Positions 23,119 to 36,369 of a DNA stretch of 64,000 nucleotides are shown here, in pieces. The DNA comes from Paulownia fortunei. Its lineage: Eukaryota; Streptophyta; Magnoliopsida; Lamiales; Paulowniaceae. Positions within the stretch are counted from its first letter, which is position 1. Each line of letters opens with the position of its first letter. Made by a program: the position numbers and the translations under genes. The notes below the pieces were generated by a model. It worked only from the letters and a program-made list of their open reading frames with translations, was not told the DNA's origin and did no database searches. The stretch covers positions 26,710,118-26,774,117 of the forward strand of contig CM033106.1 in the NCBI GenBank assembly GCA_019321725.1, read 5' to 3'.

Positions 23119-25017
23119 AAAAGGGATATTATCATGTTGGGGTTTGAAGGGACTTAAAAGAAGTGAATCAGGACCCACCTTTATTCTTTAAGAAATGTTT
23201 AATGTATGTAAAAATTGAAAACAGGCAAGGTGGACCCTTTGCCTTTTTATTGCTGGTCAATATTTCTGGATCCACAATCATGGATGAAATCAGGAAAAAA
23301 AAGTTATGGTCTCTCAGTTTTGTCATCACAAAAAGGGGCCTGTGAGGTTATGGCATTCAAGATTCTGCAATAAATTCTTGATCTAACCAACCCACTATCA
23401 CTTTGTAGGACAATAATTTTTCCTCCATGAACTTGGACTTTTGAGGACATCTTTTGGATTCTTTTGATCGGTATACTTTAGTCAAATCTATGTGGTTTTT
23501 TAACTGAACAAATACATCTTTTGGTTTTTTAACAAGGCCTTGAATATCTCTCAAAGGAGGACTTAGAATTTAGATTGTAGGCGTCTCTCCCAAGGACATA
23601 GGCCCAAAAATAGGTAAACGAGAAATTTGCAATACCCCCTTTGCCTAGTGATTGATACTACCTTGCTATATTTTTTCATAATCTAATATCAAGTTTTTGG
23701 TGGTTGTCAATTAATTTGCCTATTTTTTGTTAATATATCGAATGATATAATTGATCTATTTAAAAAAATTCTCAATTAATAATAAAAAAACAAACGAATT
23801 AAATTTGTAATGTATAACCAATTAGAGTATAATTTTTGGAGGAACTCCCATGGTATGATGGTGGGATCTTTATTGAGATGACTAAACCATTTTCGTTTGC
23901 TCCCACTCTTATTATATTAAGATTTATAAGATTAATATTAATAACTATGAATAATTTAGGGTGTGTTCAATGTTATCTAGTAGGGATTTTATTTCAATAA
24001 TTAATTTAGTAATGCCATTGACACGAAAATTCGCCATATATTGGATTGAAACAAAATAGAAAATGATGATTGCAGCGATATAATATGCAGTCAATAAAAG
24101 AAGGAAGAAAGTTTTAGAAATATGAAACCATCATTAAAATCTAGATGCTTGACTTGTCATAATTCCACCCCACTTAACTAAGTGCAGCATGCTAATTATT
24201 ATGAATTTGTTTTTCAAATACTTCCATGCCAGAAGCACTACTTGTAGAAATTTTGAACATTCAGTTCCCCTGGAATCAAAACCAACAGTGTCAACAACCA
24301 ACCTAAGAAGACAACTGAAGACTCCTATTACATTACACGAGCCATGACCAAATTTCAATAATAATTACCAAGTATGAGCAATTAGTCAAGGACTTGTTAT
24401 CCTTCATTTCCTCCACGGTCCTAAAACGGTCGAAAATTCCAATAAACTGCAGAAACTGCCTAGATATCATCAGTTTCCCCCTGGCCTTCTTCCCCAAGGA
24501 ATCAAGAAAATAACAATTTTATTGGTTCTTCCAATTCTCCATTTTCTGACTGGTATACGTCCACCATCTTACAGAAAGAAGAGAAACAATTCAAGTTTCT
24601 GGCTTTCTTTCTGATATTGTCAAATGCCGCTTTAGTTCATATAAGAACAGCTTATTTGGACAGCAACAGTTCAGTGCATTTTTCAAGAAACATTCATAAC
24701 AAGGGCATAAAGTAAAATAGCATCTGAAGAGACTCCTGTTTGATCAATAAGAAAGCTTGCGTGCGAATTATTTTACAAATGCAAACAAGAAAACAGCACT
24801 TAACACACAGAAGCCTCTCAGGGTAGAGTGGTAACTGATTACATAATCTACATTCATTCATTTTCTATTGCCCATGGTTCACTCAAACCCTTAACAAATT
24901 TATAAGGATAAAATGCAACTGCAGGAATTAGAGTACTGATTGATATCAAATTAACATAAGAACCATATATGCAGATACCCAACCTAAAGAAGCCAAGCTA
25001 CAAAACAAGTGGTAGCA
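23119..25017. other. B2 upstream and UGT 3' flank
   Basis: Non-coding, collinear with 7403-9177 in unit 1, and strikingly well conserved between the units from 23163 to 23560. It should contain the B2 promoter on the left and the 3' UTR and polyadenylation region of the UGT on the right. The two genes are in tandem on the minus strand. No further gene is supported. Confidence 0.55.
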
Positions 25018-28000
25018 TCACTTTGGAGCATCAGTACAGATAATTTCTTCTTTAATTATCTGCAAAGCTCTTGAAACACCATCCTGAGAAATTAAAATCA
25101 CGCACAAGTCAGCTCCCAGTACTTATGTGATTCTTATGAAAAAATTTCCATGAATCAATAAATTGAAAGAAATGACAAATAACTGCTGGTTTCTAAATGA
25201 TGGGCATAGAGCATCCAGCCAAATTTGAGCTTGTTATATCTTATTTTACAGTGCCACATTTACTAACAGAGATAAAATCGTACGAGGGGGGTAAATATCT
25301 ATTTGCTCCATACATCTGGTTTGAGAAGTTTAATCATCAATCCAACAGGATAAAATTGTATCAGTGATGTTTGTTCATATTAATTTACTGTGAAGAAAAT
25401 AAAAAATGGTAGCTTTCATTTGAATATGGAAAAAGGAAAAAGCTTGGTAGAACCACATATGCCACTGAGAGTAAAGGAAATAAAGATAAACTGAAGATGC
25501 TAAACAAATATTACAGGTGTGTAACGGCAATTACTATTACTACAAGTTGAACTTCAGAAAATAGACCATTCCAAAAGAAATAAAAGTGAACCACTGATTT
25601 GCACACTCTCATGGAGAAACCTACAATACCCAGATGACAAGATGCAGCATCATAAATATTGACTTAACACAAGCCAAAAATAATCGCTATGTTTGGTTTT
25701 GTTCAGGAGGAACATTTCTTCTCCTGGAACAAGATTGCGTTTGTTTCCTCATTCTCCCAAAACAAATCATTTCTTCCCTCAAAACAAAATGGAGCGCATT
25801 ATACATCACTATTACATTTTTCAATTTTTATTTATGAATTTTATGTTATCATAAATGATCTTTTTCTTACATTCAAAAATACTACATATAACATTAAAAA
25901 AACATTGATGTGACACCACCAACCAAAGCTTACAAGACATGACATCTTCAGTAAAACTTATCTCCCCCAAACAAAATCAAACATTACCTTTATTCCCAAA
26001 TTCTTTGCCCCATAATATCTTCCCCAAAACAAAACCAAACATTCCCAATTAATTAATGAACATAAGTCCCAAGATTCAATACTTATACAACGACTGCATT
26101 TCAAAAATTCATAGCATTCCAAAATGGAAGCAAGCAAAAATAGACAGATTACTCTCTGTATGAAGTTGCTGTCTCACATTTCCAGTATCATATGTTCTTA
26201 TAGTAAAAATGAAACGAGCCGCGCTAGCCTATTCGATTTTCAGCAGCAAGCTACGGTCCAAAGACCCCCTAACCTAGGTTGGGGCGAGAGAATGCGACTG
26301 TTCCGCCTGAGTTGATTGAGGAAAGATTGACTATTTGACTCATAATACCGCTCCGTGTGGGGCAAACTTTTGCATGCATCTTGACATTATCAACAAAAAA
26401 TAAGGTAACAGAAAAGCTAAACCGATCATTAGGTAAATATTGACCTCTAGTATTCAACCAAAACAAGCCACCAACAAGTGCACCAGTAGTCTAACTAATG
26501 AGCATTACCTCGGTGCATATTCTGTCAGCAATCTGTGTTGCACGCAATTTAACTTCAGGAGACAATGCATAATTAATTGCCCCCACGAGCACACTTGCAG
26601 CTTTTAATATGCAGCTGTCATCATCTTTATCCGGAAGCAAGCAAGTACTTTTTAATGGTTCAGGGGCAACACCAAGCCAAAACATCCTCTCTGCCCAATA
26701 AAACTGATCCAGAATAAACGGACAGATAATCTGTCATAACACATCCATTAGTTTTCTGCTCTTGTTTGGTTTTGGAGAAGCAGAAGCTGATGATTTGTGC
26801 AGCTAAACTCAACTAAATTGTGAAGATTAAGCACAAATGTAAAGTATCAAACATATCAGAAGCAAATAGAACTACTGCAGAGTGAGGTTTCCTAAAACAG
26901 TCAACTGCATATAAATATGATAATAGGATTAGCTTAGCTTCCTCAGGAAGGGAAAATCAATAAAATTGCTGAATTTTTTCACAGCCAAAGACTGCATGCG
27001 ATACTGTTCGAATTCTTAATAATTTTTTTCCCTAGCTGCTATCCTCGTTGCAAACAGACTTGAGAAGTCCACAGAGAAATCAGTTTCTAAAGCCTCAGAA
27101 ACAAAGATTATCCAATTACAGAACTTTGAGCAAACACTGCCAAGATTTTCAGGGATAAGTACATCTCTACTGGGTGGAGACTCCTCATTTTAACTGGAGT
27201 TCAGCAACTTAACAACACAACAGAGAACTTACAAACAGAAGCAAATAAAAACAAGCTCAATTACAAAACAAACCTGAGGAATTCCTGCATTAAGAGCGGC
27301 CGCAGTGGATCCACTGACAATAAGAGGTCACAATTGAAAAGATAAGAACGGTTTAGGATTTAAAATATTTCAACAGTCCTCATAAAAATTAGCCAAGAAA
27401 CATCACCTTCCCCCATGATGGATAGCAGCAGCACATCTTGGAAATAGCCAGCTGTATGGTATAGCACTATTCATATGAAAAATTGGATATCAGCTTGATG
27501 AAAAATCTCAACAATCTAAGCAAAAATATAAAGGAATACAAATAGATCTTCGGACAAGAGTCAAATGGATTGGAACGTAAAGCTCTGAACACGAAGATTA
27601 TAGAAGATCTATAATACCCCTCGGCTTCAGTTATGGTTCCGTAACCCAAACAGAGATATTCCAGAAACCAAACTGACTCCAACACCTGACACAAAATTCC
27701 AACAACTAAACCACACTTACAGCTTACTAACTGGATCTCCTTCCTATTGTATCTTGTCAACTACTCAAGCAATAAAACTTCGAATATCTTTTATAATGTC
27801 AATTTTTTGGATACAACATTTTCTGGAGCATCCTCGCTTAAATTCTCGCACCCACATCTGCAGTCAAGGCATCTCTAACCAAATACCTATGACGTGAAAT
27901 TTAATAATTCACATGTTGCGCAGCCAGATATGCAACCATGTCCCAACCCTCTACCCGATTCTGACCATGTAGCTGAAGAGAAGTTTCAACTAAATTATTG

Positions 28001-30625
28001 CCATGGTATAAGCCAATGACACGCATGCAAAAGTAATGGCTTGTTTAAGATATGCAAAAGAGATTCGTCATTCCTAGAATCAGAGTAAATGTCGTAGTTC
28101 TTGATCTATATATATAAGTTACTTATCTTGCAGCAACTATCATACTCCATCCATCAATACTGAGTTGCATGGAAAAGAGATCCCAGTGCAATTGCAACTA
28201 CATTCTTTCTCGTCGGTTGCATGTTTTACTATGTTAAATTATAATAAAATCAGAATTTTAAAAACTATTTTACATCTTCATAATCAAGTCCAAACTAAAA
28301 TGTTGATATTAAAATTGTCATTCTTTCAAGTTGGAATGAATGCCTTGTATTTGCTCCCTCAATGGTTCCATTCTCAAGTACAAATAGATGATTAGTATGA
28401 TATATTGAGGCTTAAAGCAGAGGAAACCAGAAAACTAAACAGGGAAAAATATTTTATTTAAGTAACGCTTATTTTTTATTTTGAAAGTTTATAGTCCAAC
28501 TTCACTGTTCACTAATTAAAGGTTTCGTTTAAGGATTTACTAAATGTGTTATGATGCATGTTATGTATAATTACATGATTCAGTCCCTAACATGCAGGTA
28601 AAATGTTACTTGTTAATATTGGAAAGGTAATACATGTGATGGAGTAGTTCCTTGCTATTATTGGAAAGGTGATACAGGTATTCGTGGCAAACCCAAAAAG
28701 ACCACGAAAGAGGGTAAAAAATTACAAATATATAACAAGTGGTTTTCCTTTCTTTATTTTTTTTTTAATTTCCGCTGCGTCCGGAGTCCTGAGGTTTTGC
28801 AAACCCAACAACATAAACATAAACTCCCCCTAAGTTTGTGGTCTCAAATAACAGATGCAAAACCAAATAAACATGCATAAATCAATCATAATAAAATCAA
28901 ACAAATCATTAGAAACCACTCCCCCTTTTTACCATAAAGCGCCAAGATGTCATCAAAAGTTGGAACTGCTATCATCATTTTCAGCATTATCATTTTCATC
29001 AGGGTTTCTATCCTCATTATCAGTCTCAGTCTCCTCATGTCTGGAATCCTCAGAATGGAGGAATATTCTTCAAAAGATTATGCCCTGTGGAGGATGTTAC
29101 AACATGGACGGAAGGTGAACCACCAACATGATCTGGTTCCTTTCCTTTACCTTTCCCTTTGAAGTCGTCAAATTGGTTTCCATATCATCAGGCAAGGAAA
29201 CTTTATCCTCCTAAGTGTGTATTAAATTGTCCAATGCCACCTTAATACAGATGGCTGAATAATGTATATTTGGATAAGCATGACACACAATTCCCAATTT
29301 AATCGCATTGAGTGGGCCCAATCCAGACTGCTATACCAAGAATAATAGACTTCGAAAAGTGCAACCAAAGTTCACAATGCCGGGGAGAGCAAGATCCTCA
29401 TATTTAGTACTAATGCAGTTACATATTTAAACCTTTTGCAAGTACTCACCCAGAAAAGCAAAATAGTCGGCCGTCAAATAGGCAGCTCTGAATTTCACTA
29501 GATTGCATTTCTTCTGAAGCTGATGATGGTGTCTCAGCAAGCATTTTGATAGCAGCATCTAAAGGTCCATAACCAGCCGAGAACAGAATAAATCTATGAC
29601 TTGTGATACTCAAAACATTTCCAAGGACCCAAAGGAATGCCTGGGGATTCCCCAAGTAACCCATGCTGCAGATAAGGAAATCATTTAGAATTAAATAAAT
29701 CACAAAATGTATAGTCAACACATAGTATCAGAGTAGCGTTGTATCTATTTGCAGTCGTAATTGTATAATATAAACTAGCAGGCATGCTACATTCCCCAAG
29801 TACCTCACAATGATAAAAGTTATCAGTGTCTGCAGTTAGATTACCACTTCAACCTCATCAAATGCCAGTCAATCTTAGACAATGATATAGAATCTAGCCA
29901 TAATTACAACTATGATGAAATTATTTGAAGTGTTACTGTTCTGTTGATGTATCATCTGCTATTGCTCAAATTTTGACAAGTGTAACTGTGTCTTGATAAC
30001 ACAACCATGTATTGATGGATAATTCACCAACATATCCACAACACACGCAAGTCTTTAACTGTTTTTGAGTCTACATAAACAATAAATATTTAGCCGATAT
30101 AATTTTATCACAAATATTATGACATGCACCTAATTCAAACTGTTCCCCGTCAAGGTTCCTTCAGTAAAGATGCATCATTTGTTTTAAGAAAGAACATGTA
30201 AAACCTTTCTGCTACAAACAGATATAAGGAAGATAGGGATATGAAGAAGATGGGCAAACAAAATTACCCAAATAAAAATAAATCTTTACATAAGTTATGT
30301 AAATATATTTCACCAACAGCTAAAGAAGAAACAAAAAATGAAGCTCAGCGTCTAAATATAGACTCGCCTACCAACAGAACTCAGACTTATGAAAATAGGT
30401 TGCTCTGCTGAAGAATCCAGAAATTTTTTTAACTTGGCATGAATTGAACACAAATCATCTTCAGCATTCAATTTCCTCAAAGAAATCAAAGATGAAATTT
30501 CTGCACATCTGGCGCAAGAGAACTGCCATTCAACAGGGAGAAACCAAAAACCACAAACCCGAACTGCTGATGGCCAGTAACCTACAATGGTGCAAGAATA
30601 TGAATAAGAAGAAATAAATATATAA

Positions 30626-30656
<31 letters not shown>

Positions 30657-33600
30657 TAAGATATATAATACAATGAGATTCCCAATAAGGCTTGAGTAGT
30701 ACACTACCTTATAGTTTAGTAAGATCTAAAACGATAAACATAAGATATGGGAAGTCAGCGGACAAAAGATGTATAGTTAATACAGCTAAATTTTCTAACA
30801 GCCATCATGACTGGAGATGTCACTTCTATTTTTCCTGATCTCTTGGGGGGGATACATTCTCAAAACCAGTTTGTTAACCACAAACTACTGCTTGAGTGGC
30901 ATCAACCATACTCTTAGTTCGCAAAAAAAACATGTCTAAGTAATATCAATTTGATCGGATGTTGAATTTATATCCGAGGACAAGCTGCATAAAAGTTTAG
31001 AAAGAAAAACTCGAATAACCTAATCAGCCTATCACAAGCAAATATGCCTCCGTAATGACACTTGTAACTCAAAGTCATGGTTCATACTCTTGTCAACTAT
31101 TTTGCCATTTGAAGTTGACACTTTCAGGAAAGAAACACTTATATTGCAAAAGCACAGGCAACAAGCACTGTATACATTGAGCACATATGGTTGCACAAAA
31201 ATTTAGATTTAATTCCTAACCAAAATTGTGTTTTGCTCCAAATGGCATTTATGTTATGCAGTCATCCACAGTATTTATCAAAATATAGTTGAGCTTTATT
31301 AATTTACTTTGCCACATATACTCATCAGTACAGATTCATATATAAAAAAAATCCATAAGCATGTAAACACATTTTAAGAATTATTTGGTGATTTCCAGCT
31401 CATAGGCGCCTAGTCAGTTATTATACAATGCATGTATCAAAAGATACTTTACACTAAAGGCAATTAATTTATTTAAAGACGAAGTATATTTGAATAGGAG
31501 GCATAGATACAAAGTCCAAAAACAATGGAGGAACAAGATTCTTGAAGGTAGAGAAGCTGTTATCTTTATTGCATGGAAAAACAATAATGAGAAACAATTA
31601 TAAAAAATTACCAGGGCATTCGACAACTTCTTGGCTAAAACCATACCTGTTGATCCAAGCCAGTAAAGGGTCAGAAAACAATAAGAGAGGTCGACATCTA
31701 GGTAACTATTTAACAATATGCGAGAATGATAAGAAACAAGAGTAGATTAATGCTTCCAATATGCTTATTAGCAATAAGCTCAACATTAATCAATGACTGC
31801 TACTTATGCACAGTGATATATCTCCAAAAGCCTGTTATTTGTGTTCGTTCCTATTCACCAGATACATAAATGAAGTTATCTGTCCAGTTTACAATAAAAG
31901 AAAAACAGATCAGATACTAACATTTTGCATGAACTTTTGCAAGTGTTAGAAACCCGCATAGCATACTAATCGAGATTTTTAGTAGAACACATTCTTACAG
32001 TAGCAGGGGAGACGAGGGCCTATCATGCCATGTTGGAAGGCCAGTTACTGGATCCTGGTATAGAATTCAAGAGACCAATGACCATCATATTAATAAATAA
32101 ACATTCAAATCTTATTTCATTTATAAACATAAAATTTTACAAGAGGGTCTACTCGTTGCAATAACAACCGTAAAGGGCCAGAGGCTCAACTGCAGATCAA
32201 GGCTTCTCCACGTTCCCCAATCTTCAGTGAAAAGTGGCCACATCCAATGGATAACATCTTTCCACCCAATCTATGATAAAAATGTAGCAAAAATCCAAGT
32301 AAAAATTTGCTTAATCAAAACAGCAACCTTCCTCCACTCCCAACCATACCCCAGAGAAATAAAAGAACAATCAAAGATGAAGGAGACATTTTTGGTGAGT
32401 GAGAGGTGATGCTGCTTCTATAATCAGTTGACCATAAGACTACATCATTATGAAGTTGACAACAATGAAATGGAAGAACAATGTAACAGTAAAAATTAAT
32501 CAAAAATGGATGCAAAAGATATTGCAATATAGGTCATGAAACTGAAAGAAGTAAGATTGCATACCTTACCAGTCGGAGCTTCTCGAAGATATTTGTATAA
32601 AAGAGGATGTTCATTCCTAAATTGGCGTTCAAAAGAAGAAGGGGCACTGGATTGTATGAAAAGTAAAAATTAGACATTGTGTTACAGTAACCCTTCTCTT
32701 TGTTAGCATCTACGGAGTGGGAAAAGAGTCAAGTGTAGAAACCCCAAAATAAGAAAAACATATAGGGCTTTGAGAGCAAAAAGAAAAATGAAAAACTGCA
32801 GTCTTTGTATTTTTGCATGCATTGGTAGAAAGTATGCATCTCTCTATTTCTGCATGCATGAGAGAGAGAGGGAGGGAGACAAACAGGCACCGAGAGAAAG
32901 ACGAGAAGAGAAGAGGACAAAACTAGCTAGCACTTACATACCTGGTGACTGTCGTGATCTATGTTCTCTCTCAACAAAATCTAGAGGACAGCCACACAAT
33001 CGTTCTATAGCTGTATTCAGATATCACTCAGATAATATATGCTACTTAAATCCAGTGGATGACCCTTAAAATTCCATAAGGAACTCTACTTCCAAAAAGA
33101 ACTGAACTGATCTTGATTAAATAACTATTTAATAAGCAACAAGGAATACCATAGCCCAGAGCATCTATATTTATGACAACGAGTAAATAAAAAGTGTAAT
33201 TTAGCAAAAAAGGATTTGACAGGTTTTGATTGAGCCTGGAATTCCAAATCCTATTTTAGGTGTTCGGAATCAGTAAGCTTTTAATAATTGAAAAAAAAAA
33301 AAAAAGATTAGGATTTTATAGGATTTGACTGGAAAGTTCGAAGTTAAATGAATCCTACAGAAATTGATGGGATTTGATGGGATCTAGATTTATAAGTAAG
33401 GAGGAGATGTGTTTAGACAATATTGTCCTTATTTATACTCCACAAAAAAGTAAATTATCAATCTCAATTCCTTATAATGTCCAACAATTCCAAAACACCA
33501 GAATTTAAATTCAAGGCTAATTCCACGTTCTTTCAAATCCAACTTTCATTTCTAATTGACTCCAAACACAGCAGAAATTTCGTGGTGTAAAATATAATAA

Positions 33601-36028
33601 AAGTTATACCTGTATGGAACAACATAAGGAGCAGCAACAACACATTGGACATGAAAAAGTTCTGCAAGACTCCAACCTTCCTGAACATAATTAAAAGGAA
33701 ACTTAAATTGGGGAGTACTCCAACTATAACCACATTCTAGGTGCTACTGTCTACTATTGACTCTTAGCTATCAGAATAAAAAATTTCTCCATCATCATTT
33801 CTTGATTTGTTGTTTCACGGTAACTCATTTGATAAAGTTGTATCTACTTGAACTAGATTGTTTCTTGATCTGTTGTTTCACACTAACTCATTCGATAAAA
33901 TTGTATCTACTCGAACTAGTTCAAATAATAGTGATTGAACAAGTTGGCAACTAAATTCAAAGTTCAACCAGTCTGAGTAATTTTGCTTACCTTCTAATGC
34001 AAAACAAATAACAGCAGGGCATCAGTCATGAGACCATTACAATATGAGCCTGCATGTGACCTCAGTCTAATTTTTTTGCATATATATCTTTATAAACATA
34101 CCTAATTTCCTTGTCTAATCATTGAAGAAACCCAATACATTGTGTCTCAATTAATATGCATGGCATGTACAGTATTCATAATTGAAACAAACATTTTCTT
34201 TGGCAGATTTCTTTTCAGATATCTATTCATCATGTCTGAAGATTAACAAAATATATGAGAGCATAAAGAATGCAAACATCTTGCCAAGAAGCTACCAGCG
34301 CAAAGAAATTTATGATGATAAGATCACCATCCATGATTGGGCCCTCTCCATATATCCTTTCAACAATTGAAAGACATTCTTGTCTGTGTTTTCTTGTGAT
34401 TTCTTTCTTCTGCAGAGAAAAAGACACCTCTGTAGAGCCTGGTAAAATAGATGAAATTTTAGACAAAAACTTACAGAACTGCATGCTAATTTTGAAGTAG
34501 ATCTCAATACATATAGATTGAACATAGATGTAGACCCATTTACACCTAAGAGAAACTAGTTTTTCTAAATCCCAATGGGCAGACTGGTTTATACAATTTA
34601 ATAACTTTGAGCCAAAGAAAGAAATACGCTTGCAAAAACCTCCAGTGTCATTCTCTTGCTGAGAAGACAAAACAGGCGGTGAAGAAATTGGAAAATATTC
34701 AACTCCTTTTGCTCCCAAATGACCTTTCAGGTTCTGCGAACCAGAAAAAAGCTGACTTATGATTATGATAACAAATAAAGCTATTAAAGCTAATATAACA
34801 AGTTTATTTCAATTCTTAAGAGCACAATATAGGCAGGATTCTTGTAAAGATTTAAAATAAACTTTAAAATTTTCGATGGGGCAAACTTTATGGTGAAACT
34901 GGCTTGGGTATTATTGCTCGAGACCACGATGGTCAGTGCTTAGCATGGTGCACTCAAAACCTTAAGTTTCCCATGGAACCTGAATATGCAGAAGCCTTCG
35001 CAGCTAAAACAGCTCTGGAATGGGGAGTAAATAACAGCTGGTCCATGGTTGTGGTTGAAGGGGCTATGCTTCTTTATTTCATAAAAATTGATAGTCTGGA
35101 GTTTGATTACTCAGATATAGGCCCATCAGTTCCGGACATCAAACTTTTAGCTCAATCCTATTTATCTTGTTCTAATAGCCTTGTTAGGAGATTTAGGAAT
35201 CAAGTGGCTCATCACTTAGCTACAAGTGCAACATCCAATCAGGATGATCAAGCCAATCCTCCTCACCTAGCTCAGGAATTTGTTATCTTTGACATGATTC
35301 AATCTGCTTCATAAATTTGCACCATTTATTCTCAAAAAAAGAAAAATAATAAGACAGGTTCCAAAGAATAAGATCCTTCGTTGTCTATAAATCCATGATG
35401 ATCCATAATACCTTTCTCTACTAACCAAGTTATTGATGATCAATGCTTTTGAGAAGACCATCCATACCCTTTTGCCCCTTTTCATTTGTCGCAATTAAAT
35501 ACAATTAGTATGCAAACCAAACCCTATATTTCACCCAAAGACAAATAATGATAATCCCAACCATAAGTGCAAGAAATATAGTATCAAGTAATTTACTACA
35601 AAGCACAAGCTATCCTAATCAGTACATAAACACACTCACATTTCGCAATAAATATATTTCATTTTGCTACAAGTTCAAGCACTATCACTAATTAATCAAT
35701 TTAAATTTTGCTACAAATTAAATCTAAGTGGGAAAAAAAAAAAAAAGGAATCGAACTATAACTACAGCTACCCGACCTCGTGAGCTGAATGAGTTACAAA
35801 TGCAACTTCATACTGCTGCTGATCGGAAGCAAAAGCTGCAGCTATGGCCTATGGGAAAAAGCCATAAACAACGCGTTGATTATTAAAGCAATAGTCGCTA
35901 GTCGAATATTAAATAATATTAAGAGGAAAAACAAAACAGAGGGTTACAGAGATGGGATAAACGTCGCCTTTGGTACCAAAAGCCATGAACACGGCGGTTG
36001 GTTTCGTCCTCATTGCTTCCGCCGCCAT
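25018..36028 (-). CDS. Sterol 3-beta-glucosyltransferase-like UDP-glycosyltransferase
   Basis: GT1-family enzyme of the sterol-glucosyltransferase type (UGT80-like, closest in style to the plant At5g24750 group); it would move glucose from UDP-glucose to a sterol or other lipid. Exons, in coding order: 36028-35948, 35848-35777, 34733-34640, 34438-34296, 33680-33610, 32646-32565, 32270-32169, 32054-31999, 31646-31612, 30581-30368, 29665-29450, 27466-27407, 27313-27274, 26730-26509 and 25083-25018; about 517 aa. The N terminus has the glycine-rich MAFGTKGDVYP. Then come NFFALEGWSLAELFHVQCVV, WPLFTEDWGTW, VRVCGFWFLP, the acceptor-side SLSSVGSMG, and the donor-binding HHGGSGSTAAALNAGIPQ with DQFYWAERMFWLGV. 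All exon phases agree. Weak points: the end of exon 3 (donor GTTTTT at 34639) and intron 10, which uses a GC donor. The start ATG at 36028 lies just before the conserved motif. Exons 14-15 lie in duplication unit 2. Confidence 0.88.
28741..29215 (-). mobile_element. Possible retroelement or retrocopy relic in UGT intron 11
   Basis: On the minus strand this part of the intron reads a broken coding-like sequence rich in acidic residues (ETETDNEDRNPDENDNAEND), then GGGGGAG motifs, and ends in an A-rich tract (28755-28770 on the plus strand as T). That looks like a decayed reverse-transcribed sequence lying in the same direction as the host gene. I cannot name the family. Confidence 0.3.
33801..33925. 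repeat. Tandem duplication, about 2 x 63 bp, in UGT intron 4
   Basis: TTGTTGTTTCACGGTAACTC and TCTGTTGTTTCACACTAACT start matching blocks that each end in GTATCTACT(T/C)GAACTAG. The copies lie between UGT exons 4 and 5. Confidence 0.75.
34876..35352 (+). mobile_element. LINE RNase H fragment in UGT intron 2
   Basis: A plus-strand open frame from 34904 to 35314 encodes an RNase H-like (RVT_3) domain: GIIARDHDGQCLAW, PEYAEAFAAKTALEWGV, VVVEGAM and RRFRNQVAHHLATSAT. The upstream DGAN start of the domain is present near 34876 in another frame. The catalytic Asp expected after VVVEG is Ala. After the stop comes an A-rich tail (35333-35352). The pattern fits a 5'-truncated plant LINE lying antisense to the UGT. 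No clear target-site duplication was found. Confidence 0.7.
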
Positions 36029-36072
36029 CGACAGCGACACCGTTCCGGTGGCGTCGGTCGGGACCCGGTAGT

Positions 36073-36232
36073 TGCAAACTTCTTTTTTATATTTTTACTA
36101 ACGCAGCAGCTATTGTGGGCCGCAAGACCCGGAACAAATTCTGAAGTCCAAATGCAAACTTCTTTTTTATATTTTTACTAACTCAGCAGCTATTGTGGGC
36201 CGCAAGACCCGAAACAAATTCTAAAGTCCAAA
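36073..36232. repeat. Tandem 80-bp repeat in the UGT promoter
   Basis: TGCAAACTTCTTTTTTATAT starts at 36073 and at 36153, and the two 80-bp copies differ at only a few bases. The block begins 45 bp upstream of the UGT start codon. Each copy carries TGGGCC (near 36115 and 36195), a site II-type element that TCP factors bind in plants. More TGGGCC words follow at about 36244 and 36259. It may double a promoter element; no expression effect can be read from sequence. Confidence 0.85.
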
Positions 36233-36369
36233 TGCGCTAATCATGGGCCTTTGCTTTTTGGGCCTCTATATGCAGATAAGAATTTTTAGCCTCAAATAAT
36301 TAAGTATTGTTTTTTTTTTAAATCACATGTGCGTTAAACTCACCAGCAGAGACACAAATAAGCTCAAAA

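Larger units (their letters stand above)
10492..27031. repeat. Unit 2 of the tandem segmental duplication
   Basis: This is the second copy of the block at 1570-10484, enlarged by a LINE (13571-19429) and an AT-rich insert (about 19989-21263). Its right end lies inside intron 13 of the UGT gene, so this unit carries the real 3' end of that gene. Smaller differences include about 190 bp extra near 25810-25990 and about 85 bp extra near 26855-26940. By eye the left part (C and A region) has diverged more than the block around B and its upstream DNA. That would fit gene conversion or an uneven mutation history; I did not align it. Confidence 0.85.

Noticed and set aside
27300..27315. GCGGCCGC next to GGATCC looking like a cloning linker
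   Set aside because: It encodes the conserved GSTAAALN of UGT exon 13 in frame with proper splice sites, so it is native sequence.
33222..33590. Possible MITE in UGT intron 5 (TTCCAAATCCTA-like ends)
   Set aside because: Terminal repeats are too weak by eye and no target duplication was found.
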